In this document: positions 33,739 to 42,276 of the stretch, piece after piece | How positions within the stretch are numbered: the first letter of the stretch is position 1 | Layout: the number at the start of each line of letters is the position of its first letter | From: Methanothrix harundinacea | GTDB taxonomy: Archaea > Halobacteriota > Methanosarcinia > Methanotrichales > Methanotrichaceae | NCBI GenBank assembly: GCA_001509375.1 | Contig: LGFT01000002.1 | Location: 1 to 63,672 of the forward strand | Direction: 5' to 3' | Length of the DNA: 63,672 bases | Made by a program: the position numbers and the translations under genes | The notes under the pieces: generated by a model | The model's database searches: none | Seen by the model: only the letters and a program-made list of their open reading frames with translations | What the model was told of the DNA's origin: nothing

Positions 33739-35082
33739 ATGCCAGACCCTCTGCGGAAGATCGACGACCTGGTCTCAGCCCTGGAGGAGCTCCGTCTCCA
33801 CGTTGGGCCCGCCGACCTCCAAGTGGGAGAGAGGAAGGTGAACGGCCAGCTCTACATCCCCCTGGCCAACGCCTGCCTCCGGAACAGGGCCGCCCTCCTC
33901 TATGGAGGGATGGGCGCGAACAAGACGACCCTGGTGAACCTTCTGGGATCGGCCTTCTTGGGCCTCTCCTTCGACGAGGTCGAGAACCGGATGGTTACGG
34001 GCCACCCCGAGCAGACCGAGGAGAAGATCGTGGGGTTCATCGACCCGCGCCAGTGGTCCTCTTCCCCGGCCCCGTCTCACCGATCGTCGAAATCCTCGAT
34101 CAGTTCGCTGTCGTCGTCTTCATTTTCATCCTTCGACGAGGAGGTTGAAGCGATCGAGGTCCTCTGGACCCCCTGGGCGAGGTCGAGGTGGAAGGTGATA
34201 AATGAGATCAACCGATTTCCATCCGGAAAGCAGAACCTCTTTTTGGAGCTGCTCCAGAAGCGGAAGGTGAGCTACGCCGGGGAGACCCTAGACCTGGGGG
34301 ATACCTGTTACTTCGCCACCATGAATCCCGACTTCAGCGCCACATATCCCCTCGACGAGGCCCTCCTCGATCGGATATCTATCTCGGTCCCTGCGACCCA
34401 GCCCGATTTTCTCGCAAGTCTCGCTCTCGCTGAGAGGGAGAAGGAGGTCTATGAGCTGGCCGAGTCCCTCCCCCGTCTATCATCCAAGGAGTTCGACAGC
34501 CTTCCTGGAATGGTCGCTGCAGTGAGCCTCGATAGCCGGGTGGAGCTCTCGATAATCTCCCTTCTCCGGGACTTCACCCTCTGCGAGAGGGCCCCCGCCT
34601 TCGACAAGACTCAGCTATCCGGCGGGTCTAAGCCGAGCCGGGGCCTATGCGCTGGGTGCCATTACTTCAACAATCCCGAAGTCTGCTGTTGGCAGGTGGA
34701 CGAGGGTCTATCCGACAGGGTGAGACAGGACCTCCGATCCTACACCAGGGCTTTGTCCCTCCTCCTGGGTCTTGGGGGTTCGGGAGAGTTGATCGAGGTC
34801 CTGAGGGCCGTGGCCCCCTACGTCATCTGGCATCGGCTCTCCCCCAACAGGACGATGCTGGAGCGACCCCCTTACTACAGGGCCGGGCGGCTTCAGTACA
34901 TAAAAGACCTCGTCGAAAAGAGCATCAACCGGACCCTGAACGAGCGAGGAGAGATGAACATGATCTTCGCCCGGGCCGTAGACGGAGAGATATCTCCTAG
35001 AGAGGCTATAGAAGAGCTATCGGGGTACGACGACCCCATCGCCAGGCTCGACTACGCGAGAGCCCTGGAGAGGATGGTTTGA
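33739..35082 (+). CDS. MoxR-like AAA+ ATPase with Ser-rich insert
   Basis: The 447-residue protein has a MoxR/CoxD-type AAA+ core with altered motifs. Walker A is GGMGANKT (56-63). The Walker B strand reads VINEINR (153-159), with Asn155 in place of the usual Asp and Glu156 kept. The sensor 1 strand is FATMN (192-196). A Ser-rich low-complexity stretch (about 107-131) is inserted between Walker A and B. A Cys set (282, 304, 307, 316, 317; CAGCHYF...VCCW) could bind metal. MoxR ATPases work with VWA proteins as chaperones or metal inserters, and a VWA gene is two genes downstream. The stop overlaps the next start (TTGA). Confidence 0.85.
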   Translation: MPDPLRKIDDLVSALEELRLHVGPADLQVGERKVNGQLYIPLANACLRNRAALLYGGMGANKTTLVNLLGSAFLGLSFDEVENRMVTGHPEQTEEKIVGFIDPRQWSSSPAPSHRSSKSSISSLSSSSFSSFDEEVEAIEVLWTPWARSRWKVINEINRFPSGKQNLFLELLQKRKVSYAGETLDLGDTCYFATMNPDFSATYPLDEALLDRISISVPATQPDFLASLALAEREKEVYELAESLPRLSSKEFDSLPGMVAAVSLDSRVELSIISLLRDFTLCERAPAFDKTQLSGGSKPSRGLCAGCHYFNNPEVCCWQVDEGLSDRVRQDLRSYTRALSLLLGLGGSGELIEVLRAVAPYVIWHRLSPNRTMLERPPYYRAGRLQYIKDLVEKSINRTLNERGEMNMIFARAVDGEISPREAIEELSGYDDPIARLDYARALERMV

Positions 35083-35939
35083 AGCTCTCTGGGTTCATGG
35101 ACCAGGCCTATGGGGGGAAGGTCAGAGGGAAGAAGAGGCTTGAAGAGAAGAGGGGCGAGTTTCTCCTGGGCTTTGAAGACCTTGCCCAGAGGCTGAAAGA
35201 GAGGCCGAAGAGGGCTGAGGTGGAGGCTCTCGCCCCAAAAGATGCTAACTCGATAGTCGACCTCGTCCTCTCGTCCTCGCCAAAGGGCAGGAGAGAAGAG
35301 ACGATCTATGGCATTTTAACCGGCCTCGCGGCCGAGAGGCTGGCGGAGCCCCTCGTCATACCGCCCCGAAACTACGCCGGCCTGGAGATGAAGAGGGGGA
35401 CGATCGTCCTGGACGGCGCTGCTCCGGCCACCGGGCCGAAGAGGGTCTCGGGCGGGGCGGGTCAGACCCGGCCTCAGGGCGCGAAGGCCCACCACCTTGG
35501 GGAGAAGATGTCCGGAGGAAGGCTGATAATCCGGGGCGGCGCCGGAGACTACCTGGGCCAGGAGATGAGGGGTGGCGGCATCGTCTGCTCATCCTCCGGC
35601 GATTATGCCTTCCGGAATATGACGGGCGGCTGGGGGGTCGTCAAAGGCAACGCCGGAAATTATCTCGGGGTCGGAAACTCCGGCGGCAGGATCGTCGTCA
35701 AGGGGAGGGTCGGAGCCAGGGCGGGCTGGCTGATGCGGTCGGGGAGGATACGGGTGGGAGAAGACGCCAGCGAGTACCTGGGCCTCATGATGGGCGGCGG
35801 CTCCATCTCCATTGGGAGGAGGGCCGGTCCCAGGGCTGGGTGGCGGATGAAGGGCGGTCTGATCGAGGCAGCAGGTTATGGCCCCGAGGCGGGAGATGAG
35901 AAGGTTGGGGGCAGAATACTCCGAAGAGAGGATCTATAA
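35079..35939 (+). CDS. GXGXG beta-helix protein (GltB C-terminal / FwdC-like)
   Basis: The 286-residue product has an N-terminal helical part of about 100 residues. It is followed by repeated turns of a right-handed beta-helix with GG-rich corners (GEKMSGGRLIIRGGAGDYLGQEM, NMTGGWGVVKGNAGNYLGV, and four more). This is the GXGXG fold found in glutamate synthase and in FwdC of formylmethanofuran dehydrogenase, where it is structural. No catalytic residues are obvious. The start is TTG, overlapping the MoxR stop. The last 44 nt overlap the VWA gene. Placement between a MoxR ATPase and a VWA protein is unusual. Confidence 0.85.
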   Translation: MKLSGFMDQAYGGKVRGKKRLEEKRGEFLLGFEDLAQRLKERPKRAEVEALAPKDANSIVDLVLSSSPKGRREETIYGILTGLAAERLAEPLVIPPRNYAGLEMKRGTIVLDGAAPATGPKRVSGGAGQTRPQGAKAHHLGEKMSGGRLIIRGGAGDYLGQEMRGGGIVCSSSGDYAFRNMTGGWGVVKGNAGNYLGVGNSGGRIVVKGRVGARAGWLMRSGRIRVGEDASEYLGLMMGGGSISIGRRAGPRAGWRMKGGLIEAAGYGPEAGDEKVGGRILRREDL

Positions 35940-37455
35940 GGTCTGGGAGAGGTCCCGGGCGAGCTGGCACCGTCCCCAGCTTCCAAGGCCGATCATCGAC
36001 GGGTCTGAGGATGCCGACGGCTTTCCCTTCAAAAACTACAGGATCGTCATCGATTCGGATGCCCTCGAAAAGGGCGAGATGTATCTGGAGAACTTCTTCG
36101 ACCATCTGATCGTCCACTATCTCTTCTGCCCGCGGTCCCTGGAGACGGCGGGAAGGCTCTCTCTTGCGGCCCTGGAGGGTCTGGAGAAGAAAGGTAACGA
36201 GAGGGACCAGGCGAGGAGGATGGTGAACATCTTCTCCGACATCGTCGTCGATACCTTCCGCCTGGAGAGAAGCGCGGAGGACGAGGAGAAGGTTCTCCTC
36301 GGCTGGAGGGATTTTGCGAAGCGGAGCCTATCGCCCCTGGACGAGGCGGTGGTGGGGCTTCTCGCCGAACTCTGGAATGTGGACCTTCCATCGTCGGACC
36401 GGCCCGAGTCGGAGATGCTTCTCTCGATCTTCAGCTGGGGCGTGAAGGACAGGTCGAAGTGGCCGAGGCAGTGCATGCAGATGGCGAGGGTCCTCGGCAC
36501 CCTCGCGCCGGGAATCCTAGGCTCCGGCATGGTCCCCTCCATCGAGGGGCTGGGCGGAAACGCCCATTCGGCCCCGCTGTCGGGGCTCGCCTCGGATCTT
36601 GAGCCGGATATCTATCGAGAGGCGCTGTCGGTTCTGGGGCTTGAAGGGGATCTCTTGCGCTGGTACCGGGACCAGAGCTACAGCATAGTGATCAGACCGA
36701 CGAGTCGCGCGAGAGAGAGCTGTTACCCCTCAAGCCTTGTCAAGTGGCGGATCTCAGATCCCCCAAGTGAGCTTGACGTCGCCTACTCCCTCAGCCTCGC
36801 CCCCCGGCTGATTCCCGGAGTCACCACCTATCGGCGGGTGCAGGAGTGCTGCGGGATGGCGGCGGGATCAGAAAAGGTCCCTGACCTCCTCGTCGTCCTG
36901 GACAGCAGCGGTTCCATGGGAGGCCACCGCCGGGGGACCAAGACCCATGCTGCGACCCTGGCCGCCCTCAAGGCTAGCAGCTTCGCCCACTCCCAGGGGG
37001 CGGAGCTCGCGGCCATCAGTTTCAGCGACCGGATGGTCGTCCAGGAATGGACGAGGGATCTCGTCGCCGCAGAAAAGGTCCTCGTCCAGCACCTGGGGTC
37101 CCGGACTCACATCCCCGGTGAGGAGGTGCTGGGCCTGGCGGGAGAGAGGCCCGGCTGCCTGATCCTCTGCATCACCGACACCCACATCCAGAACCTCTAC
37201 AACGAATGGGACTCGATAAAGGAGGCGACGGCCCTCGGACGCTTCGTCCTCTTCTCCATCGACGAGGCGAACAAGAACAAGCAGGTGGACGAGGCCCTCG
37301 GCGACCTGGGGGCCGTCTACCGGATCAACCGGCTCGAAGACCTCCTCGCGCTCGTCATCGAGACGGCCGAGGAGGCCTACCGGCCCCAGGAACCCCACCA
37401 GGGGCGGCAGAGCGGGGAAAGTTTTATCTCCTCTGAACGAATGGGGACAGGCTGA
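35896..37455 (+). CDS. VWA (MIDAS) domain protein, CoxE/NorD-like
   Basis: The 519-residue protein has a helical N-terminal region (about 1-310) and a C-terminal von Willebrand A domain. The MIDAS motif DSSGS starts at about residue 336 and a later Asp is in CITDTHI. This is the layout of CoxE, NorD and CbbO, which pair with MoxR ATPases to insert metals or remodel enzymes. I start at ATG 35896, after GGGAG; an in-frame ATG 18 nt upstream is also possible. The gene overlaps the GXGXG gene and stops 3 nt before tRNA-His. Confidence 0.85.
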   Translation: MRRLGAEYSEERIYKVWERSRASWHRPQLPRPIIDGSEDADGFPFKNYRIVIDSDALEKGEMYLENFFDHLIVHYLFCPRSLETAGRLSLAALEGLEKKGNERDQARRMVNIFSDIVVDTFRLERSAEDEEKVLLGWRDFAKRSLSPLDEAVVGLLAELWNVDLPSSDRPESEMLLSIFSWGVKDRSKWPRQCMQMARVLGTLAPGILGSGMVPSIEGLGGNAHSAPLSGLASDLEPDIYREALSVLGLEGDLLRWYRDQSYSIVIRPTSRARESCYPSSLVKWRISDPPSELDVAYSLSLAPRLIPGVTTYRRVQECCGMAAGSEKVPDLLVVLDSSGSMGGHRRGTKTHAATLAALKASSFAHSQGAELAAISFSDRMVVQEWTRDLVAAEKVLVQHLGSRTHIPGEEVLGLAGERPGCLILCITDTHIQNLYNEWDSIKEATALGRFVLFSIDEANKNKQVDEALGDLGAVYRINRLEDLLALVIETAEEAYRPQEPHQGRQSGESFISSERMGTG

Positions 37456-37458
37456 AGT

Positions 37459-37531
37459 GCCGGGGTAGGGTAGCTGGTCATCCTTTGGGACTGTGGATCC
37501 CATGACCCGGGTTCGAATCCCGGCTCCGGCC
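37459..37531 (+). tRNA. tRNA-His (anticodon GUG)
   Basis: The acceptor GCCGGGG pairs with CUCCGGC with one G-U. The anticodon arm UGGGA-CUGUGGA-UCCCA gives anticodon GUG. The T arm is CCGGG-UUCGAAU-CCCGG, and the discriminator is C73, as expected for tRNA-His. The base at position -1 is T, so the identity element G-1 is not encoded and CCA is also absent. The gene begins 3 nt after the VWA stop. Confidence 0.93.
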
Positions 37532-37742
37532 TGAACTACCAGCAATTAAATGGCTGAGGGTTATCGCCTTTCTCCGATCTTCCACCTCCATCTCATCGCC
37601 AGCCATCGCCATCGGACCTGGCGGCTTCTATTACAGCTCTTCTCCGCCGGACCCTCCCTCCCGATGCAGGATGCTCAAGGGGCATCATCGTATACCGTCA
37701 TCGCAGCGATGGTTCTGCAAGTCAAAAACATTCCTCGGTTTT

Positions 37743-37776
37743 GAGAGGATCCTCTCGGGAAGAAAAGCTTAAATCG
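37743..37776 (+). promoter_or_regulatory. Palindrome upstream of a TATA box
   Basis: GAGAGGATCCTCTC (37743-37756) is a perfect 14-bp palindrome. A TATA-like TTAAATCG follows at 37769-37776, which predicts a start near 37796. The palindrome lies just upstream of the TATA box, where archaeal activators bind. It may control the lamin-tail protein gene. Confidence 0.45.
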
Positions 37777-37815
37777 ATTCGCTGAAAATAACAGGGTAAA
37801 AGTGGGTGGTTAGTC

Positions 37816-38232
37816 ATGAATAACTCAAGATTTGTGCAGATCGTGTTGTTGGTGTCCGCCTTATTTGTAGGGCTGGCCTTCGCTCAAGATGTCACTCCGG
37901 AGGACATCATGCAGGAGCATGATGAAGCTGTGACTATAACAGGCCTTAACACCGGGGACGACGACGAGTGGGTGGAGATCACAAATCCCGGAATGGCGAT
38001 TCAGGATTTCACCTTCTGGACCCTGGAGGATGAAGGGAACAACACCTACTCCTTCGCCGAAGGCTTCGTCCTCGCCCCCGGAGTGGCCGTCAAGGTCCAC
38101 ACTGGCGAAGGAAACGACACCGAGATCAACCTCTACTGGGGCCGAGACGACTTCGTCTGGGATGACGGAGAGGTGGCGACCCTGATCGACGCCACCGGCG
38201 AGATCGTGGCCAAGTATCCGGAAAGCTCCTGA
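37816..38232 (+). CDS. Secreted lamin-tail domain protein
   Basis: The 138-residue product has a signal peptide (MNNSRFVQIVLLVSALFVGLAFAQ) and one lamin-tail domain: VTITGLNTGDDDEWVEITNPG, FTFWTLEDEGNNTYSF, VLAPGVAVKVHTGEG, WDDGEVATLID. This Ig-like domain occurs in exported bacterial and archaeal proteins, often next to nucleases or as an anchor module. Here it stands alone without an enzyme domain or membrane anchor. GGGTGGT precedes the ATG. The function is unknown. Confidence 0.85.
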   Translation: MNNSRFVQIVLLVSALFVGLAFAQDVTPEDIMQEHDEAVTITGLNTGDDDEWVEITNPGMAIQDFTFWTLEDEGNNTYSFAEGFVLAPGVAVKVHTGEGNDTEINLYWGRDDFVWDDGEVATLIDATGEIVAKYPESS

Positions 38233-38256
38233 GCTTGCGGTGCGGATTTCGCCTCG

Positions 38257-38293
38257 TCATTATTTTTAACGAATACCCACCGCAGAGCTGCGG
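38257..38293. terminator. Possible convergent terminator region
   Basis: Between the convergent lamin-tail and TPR genes, a T-run (TTATTTTTAA, about 38260-38269) could end plus-strand transcription. CCGCAGAGCTGCGG (38280-38293) is a compact inverted repeat. Confidence 0.35.
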
Positions 38294-38310
38294 GTTGCAC
38301 GCGTACCGCC

Positions 38311-38937
38311 TCAATTTGCCTCAGGGGTGGATGGCATTCTATCTTCCAGCTCTTCCTCAGAATTTGAGTTCGCCTCGCCCGCCTCGTCTTCCATCTCCCG
38401 GCTCGCCGTCAGGCTCTCGTTGTAATATTCCAGAGCCTCCTCGAACTGGTTTGTAAGCTGATAGACGGTACCGATCTGGTGGAGGGTTGCAGCCTCTCCC
38501 GCCCGGTTCCCCATCTCTCTATTTATCGCCAGGCTCTCGTTGTAGTACTCCAGTGCTTCCCGAAACCGGTTCGTATCCCGGAAGACTTTCCCGATCTGGT
38601 GGAGGGTCGTCGCCTCTGCCTCTCGGTCGCCGATCTCTCGATCGATATCGATGCTCTTCTTGTAGGCGTCGACAGCATCTTCGAATCGAAGCATCGACTG
38701 CAAAACCAGTCCCTTCTGTTTGAGGGTGGTCGCGAGCATCCCTTTGTCCCCCGTCTTTTCTGCGCAGATCTCCGCTCGCTCCGTGAACTTGAGGGCTGGA
38801 TCGAGGTCGAGGAGGGCATACATCCTCCCTCCGAGGCGAAGGTTAGGCTCCAGGGCCCGCTCATAATCTTTGGAGTAAAACAGATGTTCTGCAATGAAGA
38901 TCTCCACAAGCTGCTTATCGAGATAAGTTCTTTTCAT
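38311..38937 (-). CDS. TPR-repeat protein
   Basis: The 208-residue soluble protein has four to five tetratricopeptide repeats. The last ones are near-identical 40-residue units with REALEYYNESLAINREMGNRAGEA-type cores, which suggests recent internal duplication. The tail is acidic. Similar proteins are common in Methanothrix-type genomes as scaffolds; no partner is visible. GGAGAG precedes the ATG at 38937. Confidence 0.83.
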   Translation of the reverse strand: MKRTYLDKQLVEIFIAEHLFYSKDYERALEPNLRLGGRMYALLDLDPALKFTERAEICAEKTGDKGMLATTLKQKGLVLQSMLRFEDAVDAYKKSIDIDREIGDREAEATTLHQIGKVFRDTNRFREALEYYNESLAINREMGNRAGEAATLHQIGTVYQLTNQFEEALEYYNESLTASREMEDEAGEANSNSEEELEDRMPSTPEAN

Positions 38938-39178
38938 CTCTCCATCACTTCATCCCGACTTTGCGCTATCTCCATCTCCATATGATCAAGGCATTTTGAT
39001 CTTCTGGGTTTGGCTCAATCCTCGCCCTTTTGCGGTCCTCCTCCGCTGAGGCAATCGTCGCTCCGTGGGCTGCAGGAATGAGTTCTATATCCAAAGTATT
39101 TTAATCTTGTTCGGTCTGAGAAAAAGTAGTGGGTTCGGGGTCTGACCCGGTAGTGTTAAAGAATGGATGGCGGTCTGC

Positions 39179-40051
39179 TTAGGCCTCAGTCTCTTCCTCT
39201 CCGCCCGGCCCCCCGGGTTCTATGTAGGCGGGCTCGTCGATCCTTCTCCCGCAGTGGGGGCAGACGACCGCCACCTCCACTTCGCAGACGCCCTCCTCCT
39301 CCCGCCGGCGGTGGACCTCCTCGACGAAGCCTGAGGCCAGGATCCCCGCGGGGAGGGCGAACATCCCGATCCCCACCAGGATCACCAGAGCTCCGATGAA
39401 CTTTCCGACCGGCGTTATCGGGTAGACATCCCCGTACCCCACCGTCGTCAGGGTCACCACCCCCCACCACATCGCAGCCGGGATGCTGGAGAAGTCCTCG
39501 GGCTGGGCCTCGTGCTCGACGTAGTAGATCATGCTGGAGGAGAAGACGAGGAGGGTCAGAAGGGTGAAAAGGCTGATCAATAGCTCCTCCTTCTTCAGGG
39601 CCAGGACCCGGCCCAGGGTTCTCATCGACTCCGAGTACCGTGCCATCTTGAAGAGCCGGAAGAGGCGGAAGAGGCGTATAGCCCTCACAAACCTCAGGTC
39701 GACGAAGAGGAGGGGGAGGTAGAAGGGAAGGATCGCGACGAGGTCGATGAAGGCGAGGGGCGTCCTCATAAAACTGAGCCTCCCCCGGACGGGGGAGGCG
39801 AACTCCTCGTCGGCGGTGGAAGACCAGACCCGGAGGAGGTACTCGATCGAGAAGACCGCCACCGAGAAGGTGTCGAAGGCCTGGAAGAGGGGGTCATATG
39901 TGGAGAAGAGCTCCTCCACCGTCTCCAGAATCACGGCGACGACGTTCAGGACGATCAGCGCCATTATCGACAGGTTGACGATCCTGCTGACCCTGTTGCC
40001 GGGGGGAGAAACCTCCAGGATCTCGTGAACCCATCGCTTCATCCGCGCCAT
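39179..40051 (-). CDS. Voltage-gated potassium channel, KvAP-like
   Basis: The 290-residue membrane protein has six transmembrane helices. S4 carries Arg at every third position (RFVRAIRLFRLFRLFK, 120-135), and the pore filter TTVGYGD is at 202-208. It should form a tetrameric K+ channel opened by voltage. A cytoplasmic tail follows with CPHC (264-267), possibly half of a zinc ribbon. I start at ATG 40051; the open frame extends far upstream but only as antisense of the nitrilase gene. A TATA box at 40085-40078 supports this start. Confidence 0.92.
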   Translation of the reverse strand: MARMKRWVHEILEVSPPGNRVSRIVNLSIMALIVLNVVAVILETVEELFSTYDPLFQAFDTFSVAVFSIEYLLRVWSSTADEEFASPVRGRLSFMRTPLAFIDLVAILPFYLPLLFVDLRFVRAIRLFRLFRLFKMARYSESMRTLGRVLALKKEELLISLFTLLTLLVFSSSMIYYVEHEAQPEDFSSIPAAMWWGVVTLTTVGYGDVYPITPVGKFIGALVILVGIGMFALPAGILASGFVEEVHRRREEEGVCEVEVAVVCPHCGRRIDEPAYIEPGGPGGEEETEA

Positions 40052-40077
40052 TCCGGTTAGAGAAGTAGAATTTCTAT

Positions 40078-40170
40078 GATTTATACTAGATGCCCTTTTT
40101 ATTGTTGCTGATCCCCTGGCCCCTCCCTCCTGAGGTCCCTGCACCTCCCGGTATATCACCTTAATATACT
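40078..40170. promoter_or_regulatory. Divergent promoters of the K+ channel and nitrilase genes
   Basis: On the minus strand TATAAATC (40085-40078) predicts a start near 40056, 5 nt before the channel ATG. On the plus strand TTAATATAC (40161-40169) predicts a start near 40190, at the nitrilase ATG. Both mRNAs would be leaderless or nearly so. Confidence 0.6.
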
Positions 40171-40189
40171 CTGCCCCCTTTTTTTGATC

Positions 40190-40936
40190 ATGATCGCTGC
40201 CTGCCTCCAGCTTTCGATCCATCTCTGCAAGAGGGAAGAGAACCTGGCCAGAGCCCTGACCATGGCCTCCGAAGCCGTGGAGGGGGGCGCAGAGATCCTG
40301 GTCTTCCCGGAGCTCTTCCTCACAGGCTTCTGCTACGAAAGAGACCTGTCGGACCATCCCCCCTACCCATCCCTCGCCCCCCTCCAGTCGTTCGTCGAAG
40401 AGCACGGCTGCCTGATCGTGGGGTCCATAATCGACGGGAGGCTGAACAGGGGCTTCTGCCTCGACGAGTCCGGGATCGGCTATCAGGATAAGATCCACCC
40501 CTTCGGGACCGAGAAGGTCCACTTCGACGGCGGCGGCTCGATATCGGCGATTCCGACATCCAGGGGAAACGTCGGCCTATTGATCTGCTACGACCTCCGG
40601 TTTCCGGAGGTGGGGAGGAAGCTCGCCCTCTCGGGCGCTGACTATCTCGTCACCATCGCCCAGTTTCCGCCGTCCCGAGGGCACGTCTGGCAAACCCTCT
40701 GCCGGGCCCGGGCGATCGAGAACCAGATCCACCACCTCGGCTGCAACGGGGCGGGGCCCGAGTTCAGCGGCGGCTCCGTCATCCTCAACCCCTGGGGGCG
40801 GTCCCTGGCGGAGGCGGGGGCCGAGGAGGGGATAATCCTCGCCGACCTCGACCTGGGGGATCGGGACTGTGCCCGCAGGGAGATCCCGGCCCTGGCGGAC
40901 CGGCGGCCCGAAATCTACAGATCCGAGGATATATGA
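40190..40936 (+). CDS. Carbon-nitrogen hydrolase (nitrilase superfamily, omega-amidase-like)
   Basis: The 248 residues carry the Glu-Lys-Cys triad of the superfamily: FPELFLTGF, QDKIHPFGTEK and LICYDLRFPE. The short form without fusion domains resembles omega-amidases and related amidohydrolases; the natural substrate cannot be named. The ATG at 40190 is chosen over a TTG two codons earlier because the TATA box puts the transcript start there. It is monocistronic, 69 bp before priS. Confidence 0.9.
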   Translation: MIAACLQLSIHLCKREENLARALTMASEAVEGGAEILVFPELFLTGFCYERDLSDHPPYPSLAPLQSFVEEHGCLIVGSIIDGRLNRGFCLDESGIGYQDKIHPFGTEKVHFDGGGSISAIPTSRGNVGLLICYDLRFPEVGRKLALSGADYLVTIAQFPPSRGHVWQTLCRARAIENQIHHLGCNGAGPEFSGGSVILNPWGRSLAEAGAEEGIILADLDLGDRDCARREIPALADRRPEIYRSEDI

Positions 40937-41005
40937 TGATCGACGGCATAAGGATACCTAACGGATGAAGGATTTCTGAGGGACATAATAGGATGGAGGT
41001 ATGTT

Positions 41006-42226
41006 ATGAAGCCTGAGACGGCGAAGTTCCTCCGGTCAAGGTTCAGGGAGTACTACCTGGAGGAGTCCCTGGAGGCGCCCCCCTCCCTCGAAAAAAGGGA
41101 GTGGGGCTTCATCCTCTTCGATGACATGCCGAAGTTCGTCATGCGCCGCCACAAGTCCTTCTTGACGAGGTCTGAGCTAATCGACTACGTCCGAACGTCG
41201 GTCCCGGCTCACGCCTACCACTCCGCCGCCCTCTACGAGAGGCCGGGGGCCCCCAGCATGCGGGAGAAGGGGTGGCTCGGCGCAGACCTGATCTTTGACC
41301 TCGACGCAGACCACCTCCGAAACGCGCCCACCTCTTACAACGAGATGCTCGACCTGGTAAAGGTCGAAACGGAAAAACTCCTGGATTTTCTCCTTGATGA
41401 CTTCGGCTTCGCCGAAGAGGACGTCCGGGTCGTCTTCTCCGGCGGGAGGGGCTACCACATCCACGTCCGGGACCCTCAGGTCCTGGACCTTGGGAGCGGA
41501 GAGCGGCGCGAGATCGTGGACTACCTTAGTGGAAGGGGTCTGGATATAAACAGGTTTATATCCGAAGGCCAGGCCGAAGGAGACTTCGGAGTCGAGACTG
41601 CTGGCGTCATTCGGTGCTCTCCTGCCGACTCGGCGGGGTGGGGCAAAAGGGTGAACAGGTCGATGATAACCTTTGTCGAGCAGATGCGTGCCCTGGAAGA
41701 GAAGGAAGCGGTTAAGGTCCTCTCCTCCGTCGAGGGGATTGGAAGGCGGAACGCCTTCAAATTTCGCCAGAGCCTTATGAGATACGACATATTGGAGCGG
41801 ATACGAAACGGTGAGAGTCTCGACCTCTTCCGGGGCAGCTCCAAGGTATGGAAGCCTCTGATCGAGGGCTACCTCGAAGAGGGGGGGGTCCATCTAGGCT
41901 TCTCCCGAGACCTGGAGAGCGGCGAGACTGACGAGCCGGTCACCACCGACGTCAAAAGGCTGATAAGGTTTCCCCTCAGCCTCCATGGGGGGACGGGGCT
42001 CCGGGTGACGCCCCTCTCCGTCGAGGGGCTCGAATCCTTCGAACCCTTGCGCGACGCTGTCGTCTTCGGGAGCCGCCCTGTCGGCGTATGTCTTCGGACG
42101 CCATTCGAGCTGGAGATGCAGGGCGAGAGCTTCGACCTGGACGAGGGTCCAGCGGAACTACCCCTCTACGCGGCCGTCTTCCTCACGGCTCGGAAGGTGG
42201 CGGAGCTGGGCAAAGCTTTAGATTGA
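41006..42226 (+). CDS. priS: DNA primase catalytic subunit PriS
   Basis: PriS makes the primers for archaeal DNA replication together with PriL. The 406 residues contain the catalytic Asp motif FDLDADH (Asp98, Asp100, Asp102), FSGGRGYHIHV and the later TTDVKRLIRFPLSLHGGTGL. GGATGGAGGT lies 5 nt before the ATG. It begins a plus-strand series with GINS, L44e, S27e, aIF2 alpha and Nop10, the conserved archaeal replication-translation neighbourhood. PriL is at 54052 on the other strand. Confidence 0.96.
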   Translation: MKPETAKFLRSRFREYYLEESLEAPPSLEKREWGFILFDDMPKFVMRRHKSFLTRSELIDYVRTSVPAHAYHSAALYERPGAPSMREKGWLGADLIFDLDADHLRNAPTSYNEMLDLVKVETEKLLDFLLDDFGFAEEDVRVVFSGGRGYHIHVRDPQVLDLGSGERREIVDYLSGRGLDINRFISEGQAEGDFGVETAGVIRCSPADSAGWGKRVNRSMITFVEQMRALEEKEAVKVLSSVEGIGRRNAFKFRQSLMRYDILERIRNGESLDLFRGSSKVWKPLIEGYLEEGGVHLGFSRDLESGETDEPVTTDVKRLIRFPLSLHGGTGLRVTPLSVEGLESFEPLRDAVVFGSRPVGVCLRTPFELEMQGESFDLDEGPAELPLYAAVFLTARKVAELGKALD

Positions 42227-42276
42227 TAAGATGACCTAATATCCTTCTCCAATTGATTTAGCATCGGTGGGCGAAT

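Noticed and set aside
36868-37545. Open frame of 225 codons on the minus strand over the VWA 3' end and tRNA-His
   Set aside because: It starts inside the antisense of a tRNA gene, and its translation has no domain. It is a shadow of the VWA gene.
37550-37744. Short open frame of 64 codons after tRNA-His
   Set aside because: It has no ribosome binding site, no domain and a His/Leu/Ser-rich composition. I see no support for coding.
38984-39001. GATCAA-6-TTGATC inverted repeat upstream of the TPR gene
   Set aside because: It is short and AT-leaning, without a clear TATA box at a fixed distance. It could be chance.
40052-40522. Upstream extension of the K+ channel frame by about 157 codons
   Set aside because: The extension is antisense to the nitrilase gene, and the TATA box at 40085-40078 supports the start at 40051.
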